From Patescibacteria group bacterium (GTDB taxonomy: Bacteria > Patescibacteriota > Dojkabacteria > JAKAPS01 > JAJZLI01), in assembly GCA_023380695.1 (NCBI GenBank), contig JAMCRT010000012.1, positions 2,437 through 22,587 of the forward strand: a stretch of DNA of 20,151 nucleotides, given 5' to 3'. Below, in pieces: positions 1-7,755 of this stretch. The position numbers and the translations under genes are program-made. How positions within the stretch are numbered: the stretch's first letter is position 1; the number at the start of each line of letters is the position of its first letter. The notes beneath the pieces are model-generated. The model had not been told where the DNA came from. It did no database searches and saw nothing but the letters and a program-made list of their open reading frames with translations.

Positions 1-23
1 TCAGACGTGTGCTCTTCCGATCT
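1..23. other. Residual Illumina adapter at contig end
   Basis: The first 23 bases match the 3' end of the TruSeq read-2 adapter, including the distinctive GCTCTTCCGATCT just before position 24. This is library sequence, not genome. It shows that the left edge is a contig end and that genomic sequence starts at about position 24. Confidence 0.95.
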
Positions 24-24
24 T

Positions 25-138
25 AATAATGTATCTAAATTACCTATATACCATGGGCTTTTAAGTTTTTTTATCTATTTTGTTATTATTGTAGTAGTAA
101 TAATAATTCTATGGATTATATTTAAAGTGAAAAAGTAG
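25..138 (+). CDS. 3' end of an unknown membrane protein (5' truncated)
   Basis: An open frame runs from the adapter junction to a TAG at 136-138, about 37 residues. It reads as a short polar stretch (NNVSKLPIYHG), one strongly hydrophobic segment rich in I, V, F and L, and a basic tail ending KVKK. That is the pattern of a last transmembrane helix with a cytoplasmic positive tail. The 5' part lies beyond the contig end, so the family cannot be named. It is convergent with nth, whose stop begins at the very next base, with no terminator between. The call rests on frame, composition and fit with the next gene and could be wrong because the piece is so short. Confidence 0.5.
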   Translation, partial: NNVSKLPIYHGLLSFFIYFVIIVVVIIILWIIFKVKK

Positions 139-777
139 TTATTTTAATTTTGCAGAAGGGCATATATCATTTAATACACAATCACTACATTTTGGTTTTC
201 TTGCTATACAAATATTTCTTCCATGAGCTATAATGAGATCTGAAAAATGTATATATTGTGACTGATCTATTAGTTTTGATAAATCACTTTCTATTTTCTC
301 AGGGTTTTTCTCTTTTGTTAAATTTAGAAGATGTGATAATCTTATCATGTGTGTATCAACTACTATACCTTCTGCTTTTCCCAAAAAATTACCTAAAACT
401 ACATTTGCTGTTTTTCTACCTATTCCTGGTAATTTTACTAATTTATCAAATTCAGTAGGTATTTCACCATTATATTCAGATATAATTATTCGAGATATTG
501 CCTTGATTGATTTTGCTTTATTTCTAAAAAATCCTGTTTGTTTTATATCTTGCTGTAATTCTTCTTGAGATACATTATAGAAATCATTAAAACTTTTATA
601 TTTTTTAAATAAAGCAGATGTTACCTCATTTACTTTTTTATCTGTGCATTGTGCAGAGAGAATTGTTGCTATTAAAAGTTCAAATAAATTAGAATAATTA
701 AGTGAGATATGTGCATTAGGATATATGGCAGATAACCTTTTTATTATTTCATTTATATATGTTTTTTTATTTTTCAT
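139..777 (-). CDS. nth: Endonuclease III (DNA glycosylase/AP lyase)
   Basis: Base-excision repair enzyme that removes oxidised pyrimidines and cleaves the abasic site; cytoplasmic. The 212 residues match the family's usual length of about 210. Seen in order: the helix-hairpin-helix LPGIGRKTANVVL (about 116-128), where Lys122 corresponds to the catalytic lysine; VDTHMIRL, where Asp141 corresponds to the catalytic aspartate; and a C-terminal [4Fe-4S] ligand set Cys190-x6-Cys197-x2-Cys200-x5-Cys206. All key residues are present, so it should be active. The start overlaps the stop of the DUF2905 gene by 4 nt, so it is probably translated from that mRNA by coupling. It is the last gene of the minus-strand run from the TauE/SafE transporter. 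Confidence 0.96.
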   Translation of the reverse strand: MKNKKTYINEIIKRLSAIYPNAHISLNYSNLFELLIATILSAQCTDKKVNEVTSALFKKYKSFNDFYNVSQEELQQDIKQTGFFRNKAKSIKAISRIIISEYNGEIPTEFDKLVKLPGIGRKTANVVLGNFLGKAEGIVVDTHMIRLSHLLNLTKEKNPEKIESDLSKLIDQSQYIHFSDLIIAHGRNICIARKPKCSDCVLNDICPSAKLK

Positions 778-983
778 AGAATTCTTGTGATAATATATAT
801 TATAACTGAAATTATTATTGATGCTATTACCAAGTAAGTGAGTGGAAAATAAAATGAGAAATTTCCTTTTTTGTAGTAAAAATTTCCTGGTATACTAGGT
901 AATCCTGTTTTTTCCATTAAATATATCAATATACCAACAATAGTAATTATTATTCCTGATAATATAATTATTTTCCCAATCAT
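774..983 (-). CDS. DUF2905 family small membrane protein
   Basis: A 69-residue protein with two transmembrane helices (about 4-22 and 46-67). The loop between them carries LPSIPGNFYYKKGNFSFYFPL, which fits the DUF2905 pattern (a PGD/PGN turn, a basic strand, then FYFPL before helix 2). The function of this family is unknown. It overlaps the 7-TM gene upstream and nth downstream by 4 nt each, so all three are likely on one mRNA. The family call is from recalled pattern and is fairly secure; no role is claimed. Confidence 0.82.
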   Translation of the reverse strand: MIGKIIILSGIIITIVGILIYLMEKTGLPSIPGNFYYKKGNFSFYFPLTYLVIASIIISVIIYIITRIL

Positions 984-1642
984 ATTTGTTTTTTGGATAT
1001 AAATATGATAGCAGTACCAAATCCTAATATATATCCAATGGTACCTAATATGCTAGTATATGTATTATTTATTATCTCTGGTAGAGTAATTGATGTAACT
1101 GCTATTAAAATTCCCAATCCTGTAAATAGAAATCTGTCCCTATTAAATTTATCAGCCCTTATTTTTACTGCAAATCTTAAAAAATTAAAGACAATTATTA
1201 ATGTGATGAGTATAGAAATAATAGTATCATATGTTGATAATAATCCTTGTTGACCATAAGAATAAGTATTGCTTAATACAAAAAAATGTGGATGTAGAGG
1301 ATATTTGGGAATTAAAAATATTTCACTAAAGTATATAAACATTGTTATATAACCGATGAAAGTATATGATTTTTTTGTGTTATAAATTTCTATAGATAAT
1401 TTCATTAAATATCCAAATACTAAAGCTCCTGGAACTAATGATAATCCATATGCAATAGAATAATATTTTATAAATGTGAACCCTAATGCCAGTATTAATG
1501 AAATAGCAGACATTGATATTAAAATTATACTTAAGTCTAGTAGAAATTTATCTTTGTTATTATTTTTATATTTCTTAAAAATATATAAAAATACAGGAAT
1601 AAATGCTAATGCTGTTATATATAACCCTATTATTGTATACAT
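980..1642 (-). CDS. Unknown polytopic membrane protein (about 7 TM)
   Basis: A 220-residue protein that is almost all hydrophobic, with about seven transmembrane segments (roughly 3-22, 34-57, 63-82, 93-112, 134-157, 168-188 and 195-215). Charged residues cluster in short loops (KKYKNNNKDK; KIRADKFNRDR). I recognise no family and see no catalytic motif. A His pair lies in the loop after helix 4 (YPLHPHFF). Its 3' end overlaps the DUF2905 gene by 4 nt. It lies 44 nt downstream of the DUF1634 gene, so it may belong to the transporter operon or have its own promoter: a TATAAT lies at 1647-1652, but only 4 nt from the ATG, which is closer than at the other genes here. Confidence 0.75.
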   Translation of the reverse strand: MYTIIGLYITALAFIPVFLYIFKKYKNNNKDKFLLDLSIILISMSAISLILALGFTFIKYYSIAYGLSLVPGALVFGYLMKLSIEIYNTKKSYTFIGYITMFIYFSEIFLIPKYPLHPHFFVLSNTYSYGQQGLLSTYDTIISILITLIIVFNFLRFAVKIRADKFNRDRFLFTGLGILIAVTSITLPEIINNTYTSILGTIGYILGFGTAIIFISKKQI

Positions 1643-1686
1643 TGCAATTATAATAAATAAAAATGGGAAATATTACAACATTTATT

Positions 1687-2034
1687 TTAGCTTATTATAA
1701 AAACAGAAAACATTAATATTAAAAATACTATACTTGTAATTATTACAAATTTATAATTATTCTCTTTTTTAAATAATAAAATAGATAATGCAACTCTAAG
1801 TATTGGAGTTGCAATCATAATAATTATTGGAATAAATAAAAAGGATATAATTGTTGGGTGATTTATGTTTGCACCTATAAAGGAATAGATACTATTAAAA
1901 GATTTATTATATGATAGGTTTGTTTTACTAATAATTAGTATAATTATTATACCTATGATAGAGAGTATAAATGTTATAGAAACCCCATATCTTAAGATTT
2001 TCCCTATTTTTATGTTTAAATCTTTTTCTCTCAT
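1687..2034 (-). CDS. DUF1634 membrane protein, partner of TauE/SafE
   Basis: A 115-residue protein with three transmembrane helices (about 15-37, 58-83 and 93-114). It starts with a short amphipathic stretch containing ILRYGVSIT and has TPILRVALSILLF near helix 2, both typical of DUF1634 (a conserved LR-G near the N-terminus and a tPvlRV motif). DUF1634 genes are commonly found beside TauE/SafE permease genes. Here the ATG overlaps the stop of the transporter gene by 4 nt, which supports translational coupling and a joint role at the membrane. Its biochemical role is not known. The family call is from recalled pattern plus context. Confidence 0.8.
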   Translation of the reverse strand: MREKDLNIKIGKILRYGVSITFILSIIGIIIILIISKTNLSYNKSFNSIYSFIGANINHPTIISFLFIPIIIMIATPILRVALSILLFKKENNYKFVIITSIVFLILMFSVFIIS

Positions 2035-2867
2035 AATATATGTAATCCTCTTGCTATCATTTCCACAGAAATTGCAAATATTACTATTATAAATATTGTT
2101 TTAATATAAATATTTGATGATTTAAATAAAATCTTCGTACCAATAAATGCGCCAATTACAATTCCTATCATTACAGGAAGTGCTATATATGGATTTATAT
2201 ATCCTCTTACAAGATAAATTACGGCAGATGCTGCAGCTGTTACTCCTATCATGAAATTAGATGTAGTAGTAGATACTTTAATGGGCATCTTCATAATATT
2301 ATCCATAGCAAGAACCTTAAATACTCCAGATCCAATACCAAGTAGTCCTGATAGTAATCCTGCTATATACATTACAAAAAGACCTAATTTAGTATGAGTA
2401 ATATTATATTTTATTTCTGATTTATTTTGTTTATCATAATATGATGAATTAAGTTCTAAATAATTTGAAATTTTATCATTTTGAATATTTGTATATATAT
2501 CTTGCTTTATATTTTTTATCATTGGATAGGTACTTGAAATCAGTACTGCAGGGAATATAAAGAGAAGAATTTCAGGATTAATTATGGATAGTATTAGTGC
2601 ACCAGAAATTGCTCCAATAGTAGTTGCAATTTCTAGAAACATACCTGCTTTTAAATTAATAATATTATCTTTAAGATATGCAGATGCTGCTCCAGAAGAT
2701 GTTGCAATTACAGATACAATACTTGCTCCAATAGCCATTTTAATATCTATATGAAATAATAACACCAATATTGGTATTATTATAATGCCTCCTCCAACAC
2801 CAACCATTGCACCTATAATTCCAGCTATTATAGATATTAAAATTATTATTATAAAAAATGAGAGCAT
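2031..2867 (-). CDS. TauE/SafE (TSUP) family anion permease
   Basis: A 278-residue integral membrane protein with the internal duplication of the TauE/SafE family. Each half carries a glycine-rich re-entrant motif: GAMVGVGGGIIIIP (about 19-32) and LSGLLGIGSGVFKVLAMD (second half). About eight helices are seen, with a polar cytoplasmic loop near 120-160. The family exports sulfite, sulfoacetate and other small sulfur or organic anions; the substrate here cannot be told from sequence. A TAATAT box lies 7 nt before the ATG. It is followed by DUF1634 with a 4-nt overlap. The gene starts 57 nt after the MacB permease stop, so it is probably transcribed separately from the efflux operon. Confidence 0.93.
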   Translation of the reverse strand: MLSFFIIIILISIIAGIIGAMVGVGGGIIIIPILVLLFHIDIKMAIGASIVSVIATSSGAASAYLKDNIINLKAGMFLEIATTIGAISGALILSIINPEILLFIFPAVLISSTYPMIKNIKQDIYTNIQNDKISNYLELNSSYYDKQNKSEIKYNITHTKLGLFVMYIAGLLSGLLGIGSGVFKVLAMDNIMKMPIKVSTTTSNFMIGVTAAASAVIYLVRGYINPYIALPVMIGIVIGAFIGTKILFKSSNIYIKTIFIIVIFAISVEMIARGLHIL

Positions 2868-2874
2868 ATAAATA

Positions 2875-2880
2875 ATATTA
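2875..2880 (-). promoter_or_regulatory. Candidate -10 box for TauE/SafE gene (leaderless type)
   Basis: On the minus strand TAATAT lies 7 nt upstream of the ATG at 2867. No Shine-Dalgarno sequence fits in the gap. Matches the TANNNT-N5-9-ATG layout seen at other genes here; weak alone in such AT-rich DNA. Confidence 0.4.
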
Positions 2881-2924
2881 ACATATTGATATATGAAGTT
2901 ATAGTATTCTATATAGATTGCATT

Positions 2925-4154
2925 TTACTCGTATCTTAGAGCTTCTATAGCTGATAATTTGGATGCTTTATATGCTGGAAATAGTCCAAATACAAATCCA
3001 ATACTAGCAGATACTGTTATTGCAATAATTATTGCTGATATAGATATTATAAATGGTATTTGTATTACAAATGAAGATATAATAAATGATAGAAATATAC
3101 CAAATAGTATTCCTATGGTTCCTGAAATAAGTGTTAATATTATTGTCTCAAAAAGAAATTGTATCATTATATCACTCCCTTTAGCACCTACAGCTTTTCT
3201 TAGTCCTATTTCTCTCGTTCTCTCAGTTACAGATACTAACATTATGTTCATGATACCAATTCCTCCTACTATAAGAGATATTCCTGCAATACCTTCTAAT
3301 AGTAGTGTGAATGTACCTGTAATTGTATTGAGTGTAGACAGTATTTGAGTTTGATTTTCAACTGTAAAATTAGCTAGATTTGGATTTTTTATTCCTTGAG
3401 CTTTCATAAGGGTGTTTTGAACTTCTGCGGTAGCTTTATTCATAACTTTAGAATTTTTTGCTTCTAGATTAATTGAACTGTAGTTTATATTTCCTAGTAA
3501 TGTGTTTTTTGCAGTGGTAATAGGTATCCATACTTGATCATCTTGGTTAAATACTCCATTTCCTGAAGTTCCTTTTGATGCAGTAACACCTATTACTGTA
3601 AATAAAGTCTGTCCTATACTAACTGTTTTTCCAATTGGATTTACATGAGGAAAAAGCTCACTTTCAACAATTGGTCCAAGGACTATAACATGAAAATTAT
3701 TTGAAACATCGGGTATTGTTATAAATGATCCAAGGGATATAGTAATGTTATTTACTATTTGTGCTTGAGGATAAACTCCATTTAATTTTGTCACTGCATT
3801 TTGATTTTTGTAAATAATTTCTTCATTTTTTGAAACTGAGGGGGAAATGAAAGAAATATCTGGTGTATTAAATCTTGAAGATAATGCATCTACATATTGC
3901 TGTGTAAGAGTAGATGCAGTACCAAGTCCTTGTCGTACATTGCCCACAGTCGCATTTCCTGGAGATACAATAATCACATTAGATCCTAGAGATTGTATAT
4001 TGGATGTAATTTTACTTTGTGCACCCTTCCCTATTGATATCATTGCAATTACTGATGATATCCCTATTATTATTCCAAGCATAGATAATATGGTTCTTCC
4101 TTTGTTTGTTAATATTGCTGTTTTTGCAGACAGCAAAAACTCCATAAATTTCAT
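2925..4154 (-). CDS. MacB-type ABC transporter permease (FtsX domain)
   Basis: A 409-residue permease of the MacB/FtsX type. Order: transmembrane helix 1 (about 21-42, preceded by the conserved LTNKGRTILSMLGIIIGI), an extracytoplasmic MacB-like domain (about 45-275), then the FtsX domain with three helices (about 284-310, 331-357 and 365-395). The cytoplasmic coupling loop VTERTREIGLRKAVGAKGSDI and the C-terminal end SKLSAIEALRYE are diagnostic. Such permeases work by mechanotransmission rather than alternating access, exporting drugs, peptides or lipids with a HlyD-type adaptor. Its start overlaps the ATPase stop by 4 nt, and adaptor and ATPase lie upstream in the same operon, so the complex is complete except for any outer-membrane channel, none of which is seen here. 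The substrate is unknown. Confidence 0.95.
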   Translation of the reverse strand: MKFMEFLLSAKTAILTNKGRTILSMLGIIIGISSVIAMISIGKGAQSKITSNIQSLGSNVIIVSPGNATVGNVRQGLGTASTLTQQYVDALSSRFNTPDISFISPSVSKNEEIIYKNQNAVTKLNGVYPQAQIVNNITISLGSFITIPDVSNNFHVIVLGPIVESELFPHVNPIGKTVSIGQTLFTVIGVTASKGTSGNGVFNQDDQVWIPITTAKNTLLGNINYSSINLEAKNSKVMNKATAEVQNTLMKAQGIKNPNLANFTVENQTQILSTLNTITGTFTLLLEGIAGISLIVGGIGIMNIMLVSVTERTREIGLRKAVGAKGSDIMIQFLFETIILTLISGTIGILFGIFLSFIISSFVIQIPFIISISAIIIAITVSASIGFVFGLFPAYKASKLSAIEALRYE

Positions 4155-4840
4155 AATATATGCTGTTTTATAATATTATCTGATAAAAGATTTCCATCCT
4201 TTAGCACTATTAATCTTTTTGCTTTATTTGCTATATCTTCTTCATGTGTTACAAGTATTACTGTATGACCATTATTATTAAGATCCTGTAATATTTTTAT
4301 TATCTCCTCAGATGCTTTGGAGTCAAGATTCCCTGTTGGTTCATCTGCTAGCAGTATACTTGGTTCTTGCATAAGAGCTCTTGCTATGGCTACTCTTTGT
4401 TGTTGTCCACCTGATATTTGATTGGTTTTAAAATTAGCAATTTTTTTAATGCCTATATTATCTAGTATTTGCATTGCTTTATTTTGTGAATTTATATTAT
4501 TTTCTCCTCTATATATTAAAGGTAGCATTACATTATCCATTACAGTTGTTCTTGGGAGTAAATTAAATGCTTGAAATACAAATCCTATTTCTCTATTTCT
4601 TATGAGAGCCAAATCATTTTCTTTAATATCTGATATATCCTTATCATTAAGGAAATAATGACCTTTACTTGGTTTATCAAGTAGCCCTATTATATGCATT
4701 AGTGTAGATTTTCCAGAGCCTGAAGCGCCCATGATACTGACAAATTCTCCATTATTTATAAGGAGATTGATATTGTTAAGAGCTGTGACTAAATTACCAG
4801 TATCTCCATATGTTTTATAAATACCCTCAAGCTTTATCAT
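4151..4840 (-). CDS. ABC transporter ATPase, MacB/LolD type
   Basis: A 229-residue stand-alone nucleotide-binding subunit that powers the adjacent MacB-type permease. All motifs are intact: Walker A GASGSGKST (38-46), Q-loop FVFQAFNLLPR (Gln90), signature SGGQQQ (143-148), Walker B with ADEPTGNLD (about 165-173) and H-loop VTHEE (His199). The phrase DEPTGNLDS is characteristic of the MacB/LolD/FtsE branch. It lies 12 nt after the adaptor gene stop and overlaps the permease start by 4 nt, so all three should be made together. A TATAAA lies 11 nt before the ATG inside the end of the adaptor gene, which might be an internal promoter, but the evidence is weak. Confidence 0.96.
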   Translation of the reverse strand: MIKLEGIYKTYGDTGNLVTALNNINLLINNGEFVSIMGASGSGKSTLMHIIGLLDKPSKGHYFLNDKDISDIKENDLALIRNREIGFVFQAFNLLPRTTVMDNVMLPLIYRGENNINSQNKAMQILDNIGIKKIANFKTNQISGGQQQRVAIARALMQEPSILLADEPTGNLDSKASEEIIKILQDLNNNGHTVILVTHEEDIANKAKRLIVLKDGNLLSDNIIKQHIL

Positions 4841-4852
4841 AATTTTGTAAAT

Positions 4853-6178
4853 TTATAACCCTAATTTTTTAGAGAATGCTTTACCTTTGGAAAGAATTGG
4901 TGCAGTTAATTTGGATTTAATCTTTGATGTAGGATTTACTATAACTTGATCTCCACTATTTATTCCTGATATTACACTAGTATAATATATATTACTAATT
5001 CCTATTTTTACAGGAATTCTTTTTAGAGTTTTGCCAGAAGTTTCTTCAATTACATATGTCTTTCCATTTGCACCATAATTTATTGCAGAATTTGGAACTT
5101 CTAATACATTATTTGCAGTTTGAGTAATAACATTTATATTTGCACTCATTCCAAGTTTAATATTTGAGGGTGGGTTTTTAATACTTATTGTGACTCCATA
5201 ATTTACTACATTTTGTATTATAGTAGATGATGGCTCAATTGATATAACAGAGCCTGAGAATGTCTCACTAGGATATGCTGCAAGTGTAATATTTACGTTT
5301 TCTCCATCTTTTATTTGTGATATAGAACTCTCATCTATATATGCAAAAATTTGTGCAGATGATGTATTTGCTACAGTTATAAATGAATTTCCAGATACAT
5401 TAGATATACCACTTTGTGCAGATGCGATACCTTTTGCTCCTCCTTGAGATGATGATGGAACTTCTTCTCCTGGTGTAATACTTGATACAAATATTACTTT
5501 TCCAGTAATTGGTGACGTAATTGTTGCTTTTGATAAAGCATTTTGAGCTTGCTCTAGATTAATCAGATCTATATTTTCTTCATTTTGAAGTGGAATAAGA
5601 TTATATGAATAAGGTTCACCATTTGCACTTGTAAGATTGCTTTGTGCAATTTGTAATTGTAATTGATCAGACTGTACCTTATTATAAATACTCTGATATG
5701 TAGAAGATGAAGTAGGTGTTGTATTTAGGGTGCTTGTGTCAGAATTTAGAGTTTGCTGTGCTACATTAACTGCATTTTGTGCTGTTTGCTGATCAGTTTT
5801 AGCTTGTGCATATAGAGCTGATATTTTTTGTTGCGCCTGAGAGTATTGATCGTTTGCGATTTGAACATTCTCTGATAATGTTGTAGTTGTAAGTGATGCT
5901 AATTTTTGTCCAGCTATTACATTTTGTCCGTCTTTTACATAAACAGAACTTAATTTTCCTGTTATTGGAAAATTTACTTGTGATAAAGTTCCAAAAATTA
6001 CATTACCTACTGAAGATACAGTCTCTTCAATATTACCTTTTTTTACTCTAAATGATGCATATGCATTCTTAGTTTTTGAAAATATTGATATATAGCCAAT
6101 ATATATTAACCCTAATATAATGATTAATAGAATAAACTTTCCTATTCTTTTTTTAAAGATATTTTTTAGAGATTTCAT
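4853..6178 (-). CDS. HlyD/MacA-like efflux adaptor protein
   Basis: A 441-residue membrane-fusion-type adaptor. A basic N-terminus and one transmembrane anchor (about 13-32) lead into a barrel-sandwich half (GKLSSVYVKDGQNVIAGQKL, near 73-92) and a long Gln/Ala/Ser-rich helical hairpin (about 100-225). The second lipoyl half follows (KATITSPITGKVIFV, near 225-240), then beta-barrel and membrane-proximal domains. No lipobox is seen, so it is anchored by the helix. It should link the MacB permease to the outside; in a cell with one membrane the hairpin would face the wall or surface. It lies 10 nt after the DUF5666 gene and 12 nt before the ATPase gene, so it is an operon member. A Ser/Gly-rich insert (SSSQGGAKGIASAQSG) breaks the second lipoyl half. 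Confidence 0.92.
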   Translation of the reverse strand: MKSLKNIFKKRIGKFILLIIILGLIYIGYISIFSKTKNAYASFRVKKGNIEETVSSVGNVIFGTLSQVNFPITGKLSSVYVKDGQNVIAGQKLASLTTTTLSENVQIANDQYSQAQQKISALYAQAKTDQQTAQNAVNVAQQTLNSDTSTLNTTPTSSSTYQSIYNKVQSDQLQLQIAQSNLTSANGEPYSYNLIPLQNEENIDLINLEQAQNALSKATITSPITGKVIFVSSITPGEEVPSSSQGGAKGIASAQSGISNVSGNSFITVANTSSAQIFAYIDESSISQIKDGENVNITLAAYPSETFSGSVISIEPSSTIIQNVVNYGVTISIKNPPSNIKLGMSANINVITQTANNVLEVPNSAINYGANGKTYVIEETSGKTLKRIPVKIGISNIYYTSVISGINSGDQVIVNPTSKIKSKLTAPILSKGKAFSKKLGL

Positions 6179-6188
6179 TTTATATATT

Positions 6189-6563
6189 CTATATTACTAC
6201 TATGTACTTTGCTATCATTCCTTTTTTTGTGTGTACTCCTAACACATCAACTTTTTGAGTATTATTTAGCGTTGACTCTGCAATTTTTGTTTGTCCATTG
6301 AAAACTTTAGTAGCTTTATTTGTTACAATATTTGTTCCATTTATTGTAATTGTTGTTCCTTTAAGCGAAGATATATTACCTTCAATATTAGATAGTACCA
6401 GGATATGTTTTTTGTGTGTAGTTTTATGCTTACCTGAAGCCGTTGCAACATGGTGTTTATGATGTTTTACAGTTGGTGTGTGAATGAAAAATCCTATGAT
6501 TCCTCCAACAATTAAAATTAATACTCCTAATATTATAGCTTTTGTTTTTGTATTTTTGTCCAT
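6189..6563 (-). CDS. Membrane-anchored DUF5666 protein with His-rich linker
   Basis: A 124-residue protein: one N-terminal transmembrane helix (about 9-27), a flexible linker with eight His (28, 34, 35, 37, 38, 46, 50, 53) mixed with Lys and Thr, then a beta-rich domain of about 65 residues (IEGNISSLKGTTITINGT; VDVLGVHTKKGMIAKYIVVI). This matches the DUF5666 pattern of short repeats ending in a G-x-I-x-A-x-x-I strand. The domain is predicted to sit outside the membrane. It is the first gene of the efflux operon, 10 nt before the adaptor. The linker suggests metal binding, but that is inference; Lys/His runs may simply be a charged spacer. A TAAATT box lies 5 nt before the ATG. Confidence 0.75.
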   Translation of the reverse strand: MDKNTKTKAIILGVLILIVGGIIGFFIHTPTVKHHKHHVATASGKHKTTHKKHILVLSNIEGNISSLKGTTITINGTNIVTNKATKVFNGQTKIAESTLNNTQKVDVLGVHTKKGMIAKYIVVI

Positions 6564-6568
6564 TATTT

Positions 6569-6574
6569 AATTTA
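6569..6574 (-). promoter_or_regulatory. Candidate -10 box for the efflux operon
   Basis: TAAATT on the minus strand, 5 nt upstream of the ATG at 6563, in the 66-nt gap between trxB and the operon. It fits the leaderless layout used elsewhere in the window, but it is an imperfect box in AT-rich sequence. Confidence 0.3.
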
Positions 6575-6629
6575 AAATAAAATTATGTATATTTATATAT
6601 ACAGTTGTAGATTGAAAAATGTTTCACAA

Positions 6630-7556
6630 TTATAAAGGATTGTTTTCTGTGAAATGCATTGCTTCAATTGCTGCAATACATCCTGTACCAGCAGATGTAA
6701 TAGCTTGTCTATATTTTGGATCCGAAACATCACCTGATGCAAATATCCCATCTATATTTGTTTTTACAAAATCTTTAACCTTAATATATCCATTTTCATC
6801 TGTATCAATATAGTCTTTGAAAATTTGTGTATTAGGAGTATGCCCTATTGCTATAAATACACCATCTAGTAAGAGACTGCTTACAGTATTTTGTTTATTA
6901 TTTTTAATATCTATACTTTTTACTATGTTATCCCCTTTAATTTCTATTACTTCACTATTATAAATAATTTCTATTTTACTATTTTCCATTACTCTTTTTT
7001 GCATAATTTGTGATGCTCTAAATTCATCTCTTCTATGAATTAAATATACTTTTTTTGCAAGTCTTGCAAGGTATAATGCTTCCTCCATTGCACTATCTCC
7101 TCCACCTATAACAGAAACCACCTTATCTTTAAAGAATGGTCCATCACATGTTGCACATCCTGAAACACCTTTCCCCATAAATTTTTGTTCAGAATCTATC
7201 CCTAGCCACTTAGTAGATGCACCAGTTGATATTATGATTGTTTCTGCTCTGAATGTGTCAGAAATGCTTTCAAGTACATATGGTCTTTTGGAAAAATCTA
7301 TTTTTATAATGTCTTCATATATAATTTCTACTCCACTATTTTTTGTTTGTTCTATCATATCTTGCATTAATTGTGGTCCCATAATCCCATCTTTAAATCC
7401 AGGGTAGTTTTCTACCAATGTTGTAATTGTCAGTTGTCCTCCAGGATTATTTCCTGCAAAAAGTAATGGTTTGAGATTAGATCTTGCACTATAAATCCCT
7501 GCAGTGAGTCCTGCAGGACCAGAACCTAGTATAATTGTTTTCCAAGTTTCATTCAT
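6630..7556 (-). CDS. trxB: Thioredoxin-disulfide reductase
   Basis: FAD- and NADPH-dependent flavoenzyme that reduces thioredoxin in the cytoplasm. Counting from the chosen start (308 residues, normal for the family): FAD-binding GSGPAG (11-16), NPGGQL (37-42), redox-active CATC (Cys134 and Cys137), NADPH-binding GGGDSA (151-156) with HRRDEFRA (174-181), and the C-terminal FAD motif ASGDVSD followed by YRQAITSAGTGCIAA. The open frame extends 13 codons upstream to 7595, but those residues (ending SYTLSY) are not part of the family. A TATACT box lies 9 nt before the internal ATG, so the start at 7556 is preferred. No thioredoxin gene lies beside it. It is divergent from the GT39-like gene. Confidence 0.97.
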   Translation of the reverse strand: MNETWKTIILGSGPAGLTAGIYSARSNLKPLLFAGNNPGGQLTITTLVENYPGFKDGIMGPQLMQDMIEQTKNSGVEIIYEDIIKIDFSKRPYVLESISDTFRAETIIISTGASTKWLGIDSEQKFMGKGVSGCATCDGPFFKDKVVSVIGGGDSAMEEALYLARLAKKVYLIHRRDEFRASQIMQKRVMENSKIEIIYNSEVIEIKGDNIVKSIDIKNNKQNTVSSLLLDGVFIAIGHTPNTQIFKDYIDTDENGYIKVKDFVKTNIDGIFASGDVSDPKYRQAITSAGTGCIAAIEAMHFTENNPL

Positions 7557-7565
7557 ATAACTTAG

Positions 7566-7571
7566 AGTATA
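7566..7571 (-). promoter_or_regulatory. Candidate -10 box deciding the trxB start
   Basis: TATACT on the minus strand, 9 nt upstream of the ATG at 7556. Its position inside the longer open frame argues that translation starts at 7556 rather than 7595, with a 5' leader of at most a few nt. Confidence 0.45.
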
Positions 7572-7666
7572 TGATATATATATGATTTTATGCAAATATA
7601 CACTTTAATGTAATTTTAATCTACCAGTGTTATATAAATAGATATGGATTTATATTTTAATATAAA

Positions 7667-7723
7667 AGCCCCGAGAATGAAAAGATATCTTGTATTGCAA
7701 AGGAGCCACAGAGGGGCTCCTTT
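7667..7723 (+). terminator. GC-rich hairpin with a competing upstream pairing
   Basis: AAAGGAGCC (7699-7707) and GGCTCCTTT (7715-7723) form a perfect 9-bp stem with a 7-nt loop. It is by far the most GC-rich structure in the gap between trxB and the GT39-like gene. Only TTT ends the stem and no longer U-tract follows, so as an intrinsic terminator it is imperfect. An upstream AGCCCC (7667-7672) can pair with GGGGCT (7713-7718), which would break the stem. On the + strand this could be an attenuator of the downstream gene or a short RNA of about 60 nt. The rest of the gap (7597-7755) holds only AT-rich promoter-like sequence. Confidence 0.5.
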
Positions 7724-7740
7724 CAATTGATAGAGTATGA

Positions 7741-7746
7741 TATGAT
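7741..7746 (+). promoter_or_regulatory. Candidate -10 box for the GT39-like gene
   Basis: TATGAT, 9 nt upstream of the ATG at 7756; an overlapping second TATGAT lies at 7736-7741. It is downstream of the hairpin at 7699-7723, so a transcript from here would not contain it. No Shine-Dalgarno sequence is present. Confidence 0.45.
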
Positions 7747-7755
7747 CTTTCTAAT

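Noticed and set aside
2769..2780. ACCAATATTGGT palindrome as an operator
   Set aside because: It lies within TauE/SafE coding sequence and is short enough to occur by chance.
7557..7595. Longer trxB start giving 13 extra residues
   Set aside because: The extra residues are not part of the family, the FAD motif fits the start at 7556, and a -10-like box lies within the extension.
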